DNA from: an uncultured Coriobacteriaceae bacterium
GTDB lineage: Bacteria; Actinomycetota; Coriobacteriia; Coriobacteriales; Eggerthellaceae
Direction of reading: 5' to 3'
DNA: 17,388 bases
NCBI GenBank assembly: GCA_900552365.1
Contig: URZP01000023.1
Coordinates: forward strand, 1 to 17,388
The stretch's first letter is position 1; every line of letters begins with the position of its first letter. Below the pieces are notes generated by a model, which was not told where the DNA came from, searched no databases, and saw only the letters and a list, made by a program, of their open reading frames with translations. The position numbers and the translations under genes were made by a program. Positions 7,466-14,585 of this stretch are shown piece after piece.

Positions 7466-8119
7466 ATGACCAACCAATTCGCAGTTTCCGGTCAGCACTA
7501 CCTGTTCAACGTTCAGACGTTCGCAAGCACGGTTCTTTCTGTAGGCGGCGATGCCTATCAGTACGCGTTCCGCGACCGCACCACGCAGGGCGTTATCGAT
7601 GACGTTGCCAATGGAGAGTCCGAGCTGGGCGTTCTTCTTGAGACCACTACGACGGCCGCCGATCTTGAGACTGCTTTCGACAAGGCAGGCCTTCGCTTCG
7701 TCGAGCTTATCCAGTCCACGCCGCGCGTTGCGTTGCCGGCAAGCCATCCCATGGTGAACGCCGACAAGCTCACGCTTGAGCAGCTTGAGGACTACCCCTA
7801 CATCTATTTCGAGCAGGGCGAGGATGCTCCCGCATATTTCGCCGAGGAGGCTTTGGCTGACGAAGCGCGCCGTAAGAGCATTGCCACCACCGACCGCGCG
7901 TCGCTTTCCGAGCTTATCGTTGCGCTGAACGGCTACACGGTGACCAGCGGCATTCTGGTCGGCGTGTCTGACGGCCCGGGCCTGACCACGGTTGCCCTTG
8001 ACACCGATGTGAAGCTTCACCTTGGCTATGTCATTCGCAAGGATGCCGAGCTTTCGCCGATCGGCGCCAAGTTCGTCGACAAGCTTGAGAAGAACCTCGT
8101 CAAGTACGCGAGGTTCTAG
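7466..8119 (+). CDS. Stand-alone LysR-type effector-binding domain, no HTH
   Basis: A 217-residue protein that starts where the effector domain of a LysR regulator starts. It aligns end to end with residues about 90-300 of the LysR protein at 4868-5809: FAVSGQHYLFNVQTF against LSVSTQHYYFSLQAF, IDDV...SELGVL against IDDV...SEIGVL, YFEQG against SFEQG, and ALNGYTVTSGIL against SFNGYTISTGVL. No helix-turn-helix precedes it. The upstream DNA is the end of the CoA ligase in another frame, so this is not a truncated gene beside its lost half. TAGGAG (7455-7460) six bases before the ATG and intact codon use argue for a working gene. No signal peptide, so it is cytoplasmic. Possible roles, all inference: a ligand buffer, a partner that forms mixed oligomers with the neighbouring LysR protein, or a small-molecule carrier. 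Confidence 0.85.
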   Translation: MTNQFAVSGQHYLFNVQTFASTVLSVGGDAYQYAFRDRTTQGVIDDVANGESELGVLLETTTTAADLETAFDKAGLRFVELIQSTPRVALPASHPMVNADKLTLEQLEDYPYIYFEQGEDAPAYFAEEALADEARRKSIATTDRASLSELIVALNGYTVTSGILVGVSDGPGLTTVALDTDVKLHLGYVIRKDAELSPIGAKFVDKLEKNLVKYARF

Positions 8120-8231
8120 ACGCCGAGCCGGCTCTGAAAGAGTCGAGCGACAGCGTTCAGGTCTATGAGGTTGGTGCTCGTTTAAACAGTCGTAACAACC
8201 ACGCTCTGCTTTCTTTCCCCTCCCGATGCTT

Positions 8232-8249
8232 TGGCTATACTGTTAGCCA
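8232..8249 (+). promoter_or_regulatory. Inverted repeat over a -10 box upstream of the oxidoreductase genes
   Basis: TGGCTA (8232-8237) and TAGCCA (8244-8249) form a perfect 6-bp inverted repeat with a 6-base spacer. It overlaps a good -10 box, TATACT (8236-8241), 31 bases before the gamma-delta start codon. No matching -35 box is seen 16-18 bases upstream (pyrimidine-rich CTTTCC). This suggests a separately regulated promoter with an operator over the -10; the binding protein is unknown. Confidence 0.45.
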
Positions 8250-8271
8250 CGTTATCGAGAGGGGATTTTTC

Positions 8272-9207
8272 ATGACCGAGGTTCTATGGCACGGCCGCGG
8301 TGGGCAAGGCGCGTTCACGGCGGCGCGCTTGCTGGGTGCCGCTGCATCGATCGACGATGCTGCATACGCTCTGGCGTTCCCGTCGTTCGGTCCCGAACGC
8401 CGTGGCGCTCCCATGCGCGCATTTACCAAGATCAGCGCGTCGCCTATTGGCGACCGAAGTGCTATCAAGCAGGCTGATTTCGTCATCTACCTTGACGAGA
8501 CTCTGATGGCCGCCGGCTACGACGCCGAGCTTGCCCAGGGCGGCATGGTCCTGGTGAACGCTGCAAGCGTTCCCGCATGCGCCAAGGGCGACAGCCGCGT
8601 GAGGGCCATTGATGCCAATGCTATTTCAACCGAGATCTTGGGTCGGCCCATTCCCAACACGGTGTTTTTGGGTGCCCTTGCTGAATTGGGCGTGCTGCCC
8701 GTGCAGAACGTGAAGCGCGCGATTGAACTGTACATGCCCGCGAAGTTGCACGACGCGAACAAGAAGATCGTTGACGTTGCCGCCGTTTCGTTCGCTGCTT
8801 GCCCAAGCGGCGCCGATGCTGTTGATGGCGGAGGGGTGGTGGGCAGCGGGGAGGGCGCTTCCCGCGTTGACGACGAGTTCGCGCGTCCTGAGTGCATCAT
8901 CCCTTCTATTCAACATGACGAACTTGATCCCGCGCAGTTCGCTCGCAGCACGTGTTTTGCTGGCGGTTACTTGGTTGAGAAGAATGCGGGTTGGCGAAAC
9001 GATCGCCCCGTGATCGATCGTCAGAAATGCGTTGGCTGCCTGCAGTGCTATTTGTATTGTCCCGATGGGGCTATCTTCAAGGTGCCCGCTGCCGAAGGTT
9101 CGAAGAACCCGTTCACCGTGGCAGTCGACTACGACTTCTGCAAGGGATGCGGCATGTGCGTTCGCGCATGCAAGTTCGATGCCATCCGTATGGAACCGGA
9201 GGTGTGA
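8272..9207 (+). CDS. 2-ketoacid:ferredoxin oxidoreductase, fused gamma and delta (ferredoxin) subunits
   Basis: A 311-residue fusion. Residues 1 to about 175 are the gamma subunit, with the start typical of PorG-type proteins (WHGRGGQGAFTAARLL), SFGPERRGAPMRAF and NTVFLGALAELGV. Residues about 176-215 form a low-complexity Gly/Ser/Asp linker. Residues about 245-311 are the delta subunit, a two-[4Fe-4S] ferredoxin with C253-x2-C256-x2-C259-x3-C263-P and C290-x2-C293-x2-C296-x3-C300. In the enzyme this part passes electrons from the catalytic site to external ferredoxin. GAGAGGGG (8257-8264) supports the ATG at 8272. The alpha gene follows after 5 bases, so they are co-translated. In many organisms gamma and delta are separate genes (PorG, PorD); the fusion keeps the usual order gamma-delta-alpha-beta. 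Confidence 0.9.
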   Translation: MTEVLWHGRGGQGAFTAARLLGAAASIDDAAYALAFPSFGPERRGAPMRAFTKISASPIGDRSAIKQADFVIYLDETLMAAGYDAELAQGGMVLVNAASVPACAKGDSRVRAIDANAISTEILGRPIPNTVFLGALAELGVLPVQNVKRAIELYMPAKLHDANKKIVDVAAVSFAACPSGADAVDGGGVVGSGEGASRVDDEFARPECIIPSIQHDELDPAQFARSTCFAGGYLVEKNAGWRNDRPVIDRQKCVGCLQCYLYCPDGAIFKVPAAEGSKNPFTVAVDYDFCKGCGMCVRACKFDAIRMEPEV

Positions 9208-9212
9208 TTCTG

Positions 9213-10415
9213 ATGAAACGTTTTCTTTCGGGTGACGAAGCCCTCGCCGAGGGTGTTCGCCTTTCCAGGCCACAAGTGATTTCGGCGTATCCCATCACGC
9301 CTCAGACCGTCGTGGTCGAGCGACTGTCCGAGATGGTTGCCGACGGTTCGCTTGATGCCCAGTACATGCACGTCGAGTCCGAGCACTCGGCTCTTTCGTG
9401 CGCCATGGGCGCGTCCGCCACGGGTGCGCGCACGTTCACAGCGACGTCCAGTCAAGGCCTTCTGTACATGGCCGAGGTCCTGACGTATGCCGCGGGCGGC
9501 AGGTTCCCCATCGTCATGATGAACGCGAATCGTTCCACAGCGCTTCCGTGGAACATCTACGGTGACCAACGCGATTCGCTGGCGCTTCTTGACCATGGTT
9601 GGATCCAGGCGTACGCGCTGGACAACCAAGAGGCGCTCGACCTGACGTTGATGGCTTATGCCATTGCCGAGGACCCGCGTGTTAGCACGCCGTTCATGGT
9701 GAACCTCGACGGTTTTGCCCTTACGCACACGTACGAGACCGTCGATATCCCCACGCAGGAGCAGGCCGACGCCTTCTTGCCGCCGTACCGTACCGAAAAC
9801 AAGTTCGATTTCGACAGCCCCAAGAATCTGGGTTATTCGGCTGGTCCCGCGTTCAACCGCTATTACAAGTACTATGCACATCAGGACATGCTTGCCGCCG
9901 AAACTGTCATCGACGAGGTGGAAAGCCGCTTCTCGCAGATTTTCGGCCGTACGTACCCCGGCATGGTCGAGGCGTACCGATGCGACGATGCCGAGTACGT
10001 TGTCGTGACGCTGGGCTCTATCGCGGGTTTGGTGCGCAACGTCGTTGACGATTTGCGCGATCAGGGTAAGAAGGTTGGTTTGTGCCGCATCAGGTACATG
10101 CGTCCCTTCCCGTACAGGCAGCTCGCTGCCATTTTGGGCGCGCCCTGCGTTCGTGTTGCGGCGGTTCTTGAGAAGGATATCTCGTTCGGCGGCGAGGGAA
10201 CGGTGTTCACCAATGTGAACTCCGCGCTTCACCGTGCGGGCAAGGCGACGCCCACTAGAAACTTCGTTGGCGGTTTGGGCGGCGATGATATTTCGTATCA
10301 GCAGATCGCCATGATTTTCCAGACGCTTGAGGAAACGGCTGCAGGCAAGGACGTGCCCCAGGTCAGCTTCCTTGGCGTCGAGGGGGAAGAAGAGGAGGTG
10401 CACGATGGCCGTTAA
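9213..10415 (+). CDS. 2-ketoacid:ferredoxin oxidoreductase, alpha subunit
   Basis: A 400-residue alpha subunit of the Por/Vor class. It carries the pyrimidine-binding fold start (AYPITPQTVVVERLSE), VESEHSALSCAMGASATGARTFTATSSQG, and PWNIYGDQRDSLALLDHGWIQ, a pattern typical of PorA/VorA. The C-terminal CoA/transketolase-C-like half includes VVTLGSIAGLVRNVV and LEKDISFGGEG. With beta, it cleaves a 2-keto acid to acyl-CoA, CO2 and reduced ferredoxin, reversibly. The ATG at 9213 has GGAGG at 9198-9202 inside the end of the preceding gene. The frame stays open upstream to 8991, but that part overlaps the ferredoxin domain and is not family-like. The last 11 bases overlap the beta gene. The alpha, beta and gamma-delta layout favours Por/Vor over Ior, but the substrate (pyruvate, branched or aromatic) cannot be fixed from the sequence alone. 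Confidence 0.9.
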   Translation: MKRFLSGDEALAEGVRLSRPQVISAYPITPQTVVVERLSEMVADGSLDAQYMHVESEHSALSCAMGASATGARTFTATSSQGLLYMAEVLTYAAGGRFPIVMMNANRSTALPWNIYGDQRDSLALLDHGWIQAYALDNQEALDLTLMAYAIAEDPRVSTPFMVNLDGFALTHTYETVDIPTQEQADAFLPPYRTENKFDFDSPKNLGYSAGPAFNRYYKYYAHQDMLAAETVIDEVESRFSQIFGRTYPGMVEAYRCDDAEYVVVTLGSIAGLVRNVVDDLRDQGKKVGLCRIRYMRPFPYRQLAAILGAPCVRVAAVLEKDISFGGEGTVFTNVNSALHRAGKATPTRNFVGGLGGDDISYQQIAMIFQTLEETAAGKDVPQVSFLGVEGEEEEVHDGR

Positions 10416-11322
10416 TGCGCGCAGCATGCCCGATGACGAGCTGTTCTTCGGTCACAAGGCCTGCGCCGGCTGCGGCGGATCGCTTGCCGTGCGTGCGGTG
10501 CTGAAGGTGCTCGGCCCCCATGCGGTGTCGGCCCTTCCCGCTGGCTGCATGAGCGCCGTCGGATTCAACTTCCCGCAGCTCTCGTTCTCGAACAATGCGA
10601 TGATCACGCCGTTTGCGGCAACCGCCAGCGTGCTTTCGGGTATCGAGGCCGGCTTGCGCGCGCAGGGCATCAAGCCCGACGACTGCACCGTTGTCGGCTT
10701 CGCGGGTGACGGCGGCACGGCCGACATCGGCATTCAGGCTCTTTCGGGCGCCATCGACCGCAACGACGACGTGCTGTACATCTGCTACGACAACGAGGCG
10801 TACATGAACACGGGCATTCAGAAAAGCTCGTTGACGCCCTTTGGCTCGTCAACCACCACCACGCCGGTTGGCAGCCAGGTCAAAGGGTGCCTGACCGACA
10901 AGAAGAACGTGTTCGAGATCGTTACCGCGCATGATATCCCGTATGCCGCAACCGCCAGCATCGGTTACTTGCAGGATTTCATCAACAAGGTCGAGCGCGC
11001 CAAGGGCGTGCATGGCACGCGTTTCATTCATGTGATGGCCCCGTGCCCCACGGGTTGGGGCCACGCAACCGACGTCACTGCTGATATCGCGAAAGAGGCC
11101 GTCGACTGCGGCATGTGGTATCTTGCCGAGTTCGAGGGCTCGCGGGAAAGTGGCGTTCCCGGCGGCGCGTTCAGGCTGAATCGCAATCCGAAGGAGTTCT
11201 CGGACATCGAGCACTATTTGCGCAGTCAGAAGCGCTTCAAGCATATGAGCGAAGACGACGTGCAGCATGCGGTTGCCGGCCGTGACGCCAAGTGGGAGTT
11301 CATCCGCTCGCATTGGGCGTAA
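10405..11322 (+). CDS. 2-ketoacid:ferredoxin oxidoreductase, beta (TPP-binding) subunit
   Basis: A 305-residue thiamine-diphosphate subunit. C20-x2-C23 (HKACAGCGG) and C48 (AGCMS) have the same 25-residue spacing as cysteines holding the proximal [4Fe-4S] cluster in pyruvate:ferredoxin oxidoreductase; a fourth is probably the Cys of APCPTGWG. The TPP/Mg motif is GDGGTADIG followed by NEAYMNTG, then the PorB/VorB-typical SSTTTTPVG segment. Together with alpha it forms the active site. AGGAGG at 10393-10398 lies within the end of alpha, and the 11-base overlap indicates translational coupling. The in-frame ATG at 10327 gives a 26-residue basic extension inside alpha and is rejected. No convincing terminator follows within the 183 bases to the convergent flavoprotein gene. 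Confidence 0.92.
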   Translation: MAVNARSMPDDELFFGHKACAGCGGSLAVRAVLKVLGPHAVSALPAGCMSAVGFNFPQLSFSNNAMITPFAATASVLSGIEAGLRAQGIKPDDCTVVGFAGDGGTADIGIQALSGAIDRNDDVLYICYDNEAYMNTGIQKSSLTPFGSSTTTTPVGSQVKGCLTDKKNVFEIVTAHDIPYAATASIGYLQDFINKVERAKGVHGTRFIHVMAPCPTGWGHATDVTADIAKEAVDCGMWYLAEFEGSRESGVPGGAFRLNRNPKEFSDIEHYLRSQKRFKHMSEDDVQHAVAGRDAKWEFIRSHWA

Positions 11323-11493
11323 TCGTTTTCTGTCGAAAGGCTCGGTTCGGCCCGCGGCCCTGGCTGGCCCTGTTCGGCTGGCTGGGCTGCTTGTTCCAGT
11401 TGTACGGCCAATCCGTTCATAAACGCAGAAGCGCTGTTTCGCATGCGTCAATTGGTTTTCAGTGTGCAGTGCGTGAGTCGACAGCCGTATTGC

Positions 11494-11507
11494 AACGCTT
11501 CGGCGTT
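11494..11507. other. Stable TTCG-loop hairpin at a convergent gene junction
   Basis: AACGC-TTCG-GCGTT is a perfect 5-bp stem with the stable UUCG-type tetraloop. It touches the stop codon of the minus-strand flavoprotein gene (11506-11508). No T tract follows on either strand, so it may only mark or protect a 3' end. Nothing else clear is seen between the oxidoreductase operon and this gene. Confidence 0.35.
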
Positions 11508-12132
11508 AGCGAATGAAGTTCGTCTTGATCTTGCGCTCGACAGCCGGAGCCTCGATGCCTGCGGCCTTACCAGCCTCGATGCACTTCAGCAGCCATGCCA
11601 TGTTGTTGCCCAGAACACGCATGACCTGCATGCCCTCTTCGTCCTTCTCATCCTCGCCGGGGATGGCGCCGAATGCGTCGTTCCAGTAATTGGATGAAAC
11701 GATGGGCATCTGGTTGATGGTGAAGTACTTGTTCAGCACGTCGAACGAAGCAACGGTGCCCGCACGGCGGGCGACGGCGATGGAAGCGCCCGGCTTGTGC
11801 GCGAACACGCTGCCGGCAGCGTAGAAGGCGCGGTCGAGCAGGTCGAGGATGCGGCCTGCGGGGTGCGCGTAGTACACGGGCGTGGCGAAGATGTAGCCGT
11901 CGCACTCGGCGGCGATCTTGATGAAATCGTTCACGATATCGTTGTCGAACGTGCAGGCGTTGTCCAGCTTCACGCAGCAGGAACAGCCGATGCAGTCGCG
12001 GATGGGCTGGTTGCCCACCTGGAAGATCTCGGTGTCGATGCCCTGGGCGTTCAGTGCGTCCTCGACCTCTTCGAGTGCGCGGCCGGTGTTACCGTTCGGC
12101 TTCGGGCTGCCGTTGACCAGCAGTACTTTCAT
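11506..12132 (-). CDS. Iron-sulfur flavoprotein-type NAD(P)H/FMN reductase
   Basis: A 208-residue flavodoxin-like protein of the NADPH-dependent FMN reductase/iron-sulfur flavoprotein group. The FMN phosphate loop is GSPKPNGNT (8-16), and ATPVYYAHPAG is the flavin-contacting loop. Between them are cysteines C47, C50, C52, C53 and C60 (CIGCSCCVKLDNAC); C47, C50, C53 and C60 fit the compact CX2CX2CX4-7C motif that holds a [4Fe-4S] cluster in iron-sulfur flavoproteins such as the Methanosarcina Isf. No signal peptide, so cytoplasmic. AGGGGG (12137-12142, minus strand) precedes the ATG. Convergent with the ferredoxin-dependent oxidoreductase operon, it could take electrons from ferredoxin, but that link is inferred from position only. 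Confidence 0.85.
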   Translation of the reverse strand: MKVLLVNGSPKPNGNTGRALEEVEDALNAQGIDTEIFQVGNQPIRDCIGCSCCVKLDNACTFDNDIVNDFIKIAAECDGYIFATPVYYAHPAGRILDLLDRAFYAAGSVFAHKPGASIAVARRAGTVASFDVLNKYFTINQMPIVSSNYWNDAFGAIPGEDEKDEEGMQVMRVLGNNMAWLLKCIEAGKAAGIEAPAVERKIKTNFIR

Positions 12133-12237
12133 GGGACCCCCTTGTTTTCATTTATGGCTGAGATGTTGTGCGCTTGCCGCGGCGGGGTGCAAGCGCCTTC
12201 GTGGAAGCAAGTCGCAGCCGTTTTCTCTCGTAAAGTT

Positions 12238-12246
12238 ATTTTAGCA
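12238..12246 (-). promoter_or_regulatory. Candidate extended -10 promoter of the flavoprotein gene
   Basis: On the minus strand TGCTAAAAT gives an extended -10 (TG-N-TAAAAT, 5 of 6 matches in the hexamer). It lies about 105 bases before the flavoprotein start codon. No good -35 was found, which is acceptable for extended -10 promoters. Confidence 0.4.
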
Positions 12247-12278
12247 AGCGCGTCAAGCGTAAGAGTGCGCTTTCAGGC

Positions 12279-12318
12279 AAAGAGAAAGGCGCCTGCAGGT
12301 GATTGCCCGCAGACGCCT
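12279..12318 (-). terminator. Intrinsic terminator of the ydjGHI-like operon
   Basis: On the minus strand a 13-bp stem (12318 to 12287, with two G-U pairs) is followed by TTCTCTTT (12286-12279). It lies about 30 bases past the stop of the SPFH gene, and so ends the three-gene unit. Confidence 0.85.
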
Positions 12319-12348
12319 CGTTGTTGCCAAGGCTTTCAGCCTAAACCG

Positions 12349-13575
12349 TTACGGCCTGGGCTTGCCGCAGTTGCTGCAGAACTTGCCTGAGTTCACCGAA
12401 CCGCACTCGCAGGTCCAGTCGGTTGAGGGCTTGGGCGTGCCGCACTCGCTGCAGAACTTGCCGGAGTTGTTGGCGCCGCACTGCGGGCAGAACCAACCGC
12501 CAGCGGCGGCTGCAGGTGCAGGTGCCGGGGCGGCTGCAGGTGCCGGGGCGGCAGCCTGCTGGGCCGCGCTCTGCTGGAACAGCTGAGCGGCGTTCATGCC
12601 GCCGATGTTGCCGGCCATGCCCATGCCCATGAAGCCCATGGCCGCACCGGCTTCGTTGCCGGCTGCGGTGCGCATTGCGTCGCTCTGAGCAGCGGCGATG
12701 TTCGCAGCGGCCATGTTCGGGTCGCGCATGACGGCGGCTGCCTGCAGGTTCTTGATGCGATCCTGGTCTTCCTCGGACAGCGTGATGGCGTTCACGCCGA
12801 ATGACGCGACGCTGATGCCGCGCAGGTTGACCCACTTCTCGGACAGCTCTTGGTTCAACAGCTCGACCATGTCGCCTGCATGGGCCGGAACCTCGCTGTA
12901 ACGAACGCCCATGGCCGAGATCTTCGCCAGGGTTGGTTGCATGGCGGTAAGCAGCTCGCTCTTCATCTGGCTGTCAAGCCTGTCGCGCGTGAAGGGCTCG
13001 TCGACGTTGCCGCAGACGTTCTTGTAGAACAGCAGCGGGTCGGTAAGCCTGTACGAGTACTCGCCGTTGCAGCGAACCGCGGTGTCAAGGTCAAGGCCGA
13101 TGTTGCGGTCGATGACGCGGAAGGGGATGGGCGACGACGTGCCATACTTGTTGCCGTAGATTTCCTTGGTGTTGAAGTAGTAGACACGCTGGTCCTTGCC
13201 CGTGTCGCCACCGAAGGTGAAGCGGCGTCCAACCTGCGAGAACGTCTTCATGATGTTCTCGCCCAAGTTACCGTAGAACAGGCTGGGCTCGGTGGAGGTG
13301 TCGTAGGTGAACTCGCCGGGCTCGGCGCACATGTCGACGACCTCGCCCTGCTCGACGATGATCATGCACTGGCCGTCGGCAACGGCGATGACCGAGCCGT
13401 TGGTGATGATGTTGTCTTCAGCCTTGGTGTTGGAAGAGCGGCCCTTCGAGGAAGTGCGCTTCGATCCCTTCACGGCAAGGGTGTTCTGATCAAGTGCGTC
13501 GCAGTAGAAGAACTCACGCCAAGAATCGGCCAATGCGCCGCCAGCTGCTCCAACGGCTGCTTTGATAAGTCCCAT
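12349..13575 (-). CDS. SPFH-domain protein with two C-terminal zinc ribbons (YdjI-like)
   Basis: A 408-residue protein. The N-terminal and central part (about 20-290) is an SPFH/band-7-type domain of the YdjI ('virion core protein') family, with DALDQNTLAVKG near the start and the later segment NLRGISVASFGVNAITLSEED. A Met/Gly/Ala-rich stretch (about 290-340) and an Ala/Pro-rich linker follow, then two zinc ribbons: C363/C366 with C375/C378, and C389-x-C391 with C400/C403. The latter has one residue, not two, between its first cysteines. There is no signal peptide; SPFH proteins scaffold membrane microdomains from the cytoplasmic side. AGGAG lies 7 bases before the ATG. It is the last gene of the trio, 148 bases after the TPM-domain gene. 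In B. subtilis YdjI is needed to recruit PspA to the membrane. Confidence 0.85.
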   Translation of the reverse strand: MGLIKAAVGAAGGALADSWREFFYCDALDQNTLAVKGSKRTSSKGRSSNTKAEDNIITNGSVIAVADGQCMIIVEQGEVVDMCAEPGEFTYDTSTEPSLFYGNLGENIMKTFSQVGRRFTFGGDTGKDQRVYYFNTKEIYGNKYGTSSPIPFRVIDRNIGLDLDTAVRCNGEYSYRLTDPLLFYKNVCGNVDEPFTRDRLDSQMKSELLTAMQPTLAKISAMGVRYSEVPAHAGDMVELLNQELSEKWVNLRGISVASFGVNAITLSEEDQDRIKNLQAAAVMRDPNMAAANIAAAQSDAMRTAAGNEAGAAMGFMGMGMAGNIGGMNAAQLFQQSAAQQAAAPAPAAAPAPAPAAAAGGWFCPQCGANNSGKFCSECGTPKPSTDWTCECGSVNSGKFCSNCGKPRP

Positions 13576-13723
13576 GGTTTTGCTCCTAACAATCTTGCCG
13601 CTTCATGCGCTGCGGCGGCGCTTGCCAACTGTTTCGGTTCGGCCGCGATCTGGTTGCGGTCGCATGCGAATCGTTCCGCGGCCATCTAGGGATTCGATGA
13701 TTGCCGTCCGTTCGCGAGGCCGC

Positions 13724-14584
13724 TTAGAACTTGCCTCCCGACGATCCGCCGAAGCCGCTGCTGTCGGTGGAGGATCCGCTCGAGGAGGAGGATTCCTTCT
13801 TCTTGGGCGTGACCGTGATGGTTGAGGTGACGAATCGGTCGTCCTTGCCGGTAAGCGTGAAGGACGAGCGGTCGACGTAGTCGCCTGCGTGCGAGGCTTC
13901 GACGGCCGTCTTCATCTGCTTGTACAGATAGAAGCAGCGGCCACCCGCGACGCCTGTGGCAATGGCGAATGCGATGGCGAACATGACGAATGCCATGAGC
14001 GGGCTGGTGGGCGCGTTGCCGCGGTCAAGCGGCTCGCCATTCTCGGCTCTGAATGCCAACGTGTACTCAGCCTGTTCCAGGTAAACATCGGCGGCCGCGT
14101 ACCATTCGTCGTTCTTGAGCTCGTCGACGATCAAATCTTCCATCTGGGCGATCTGCCAGTCGGTGAAGGCGTTCACGCCGTCGCCGTACGTGATGGTGAC
14201 GTAATCGCGCGATTCAGCGGCCACCAAGAACAGGATGCCGCTTTTCTGGTTGCCCAGACCCAGCTGGTGGTCTTTGTAGTAGTCGATGGCGTATGTGCGG
14301 GCGGTTTTCGACCCGATGGTGTCGGCGACCAGCAGATAGACGCCCACACCGTACGTGTCGGACGTTTCCTTGGCCTGTGTCTCGAGCGTGCTTTTCTGAC
14401 TGGGCGAGAACAGGTTGTACTCTTCGATGATGAAGGTGTCGTCGGCGGCCAGGGCCGTTTTAGGCGCAAGCGCAAGCGCGAGCGTTGCCGCCATGACCAC
14501 GACGATTCCGGCAAGCAGGAGCTGCAGGCGGCTTAGGCGGTGCGCCTGGTGTTTCCTTGAAGCGATAGCGTTCACGATGCGCAC
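13724..14584 (-). CDS. TPM-domain secreted/membrane protein (YdjH-like)
   Basis: A 286-residue protein starting at GTG (bases 14584-14582). A signal peptide is clear: basic RKHQAHRLSR, hydrophobic core at about 20-40, cleavage likely after A46 (TALA-ADD). A TPM (TPM_phosphatase/Psb32-like) domain spans about 50-178, with GVGVYLLVADT, GILFLVAAESRDYVTITYGDGV and the following helix. A membrane segment (about 195-219) then leads to a tail ending in the Ser/Gly-rich GFGGSSGGKF-type end common in this family. The TPM domain should face the outside. The start is separated by one base from the stop of the preceding gene (TGA-G-GTG). There is no good Shine-Dalgarno sequence, so it probably depends on translational coupling. 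Second gene of the ydjG-ydjH-ydjI-like order. Confidence 0.82.
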   Translation of the reverse strand: MRIVNAIASRKHQAHRLSRLQLLLAGIVVVMAATLALALAPKTALAADDTFIIEEYNLFSPSQKSTLETQAKETSDTYGVGVYLLVADTIGSKTARTYAIDYYKDHQLGLGNQKSGILFLVAAESRDYVTITYGDGVNAFTDWQIAQMEDLIVDELKNDEWYAAADVYLEQAEYTLAFRAENGEPLDRGNAPTSPLMAFVMFAIAFAIATGVAGGRCFYLYKQMKTAVEASHAGDYVDRSSFTLTGKDDRFVTSTITVTPKKKESSSSSGSSTDSSGFGGSSGGKF

Positions 14585-14585
14585 C

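Noticed and set aside
8991..9212. 74-residue upstream extension of the oxidoreductase alpha subunit
   Set aside because: It overlaps the ferredoxin domain in another frame and carries no alpha-subunit similarity; ATG 9213 gives the normal start.
11341..11400. GC-rich quasi-repeats (GTTCGGC and GGCTGGC words) after the oxidoreductase operon
   Set aside because: Short, imperfect and with no regular period; no stable terminator with a T tract could be drawn.
11292..11516. 74-codon plus-strand frame with a short hydrophobic stretch between the beta subunit and the flavoprotein gene
   Set aside because: It starts inside the beta gene, has no ribosome-binding site, and the hydrophobic part is short; probably chance in GC-rich DNA.
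13470..13685. 71-codon minus-strand frame filling the gap before the SPFH gene
   Set aside because: It overlaps the start of the SPFH gene in another frame, is Ala-rich without motifs, and has no ribosome-binding site. The 148-base gap may hold a weak internal promoter, but none could be supported.
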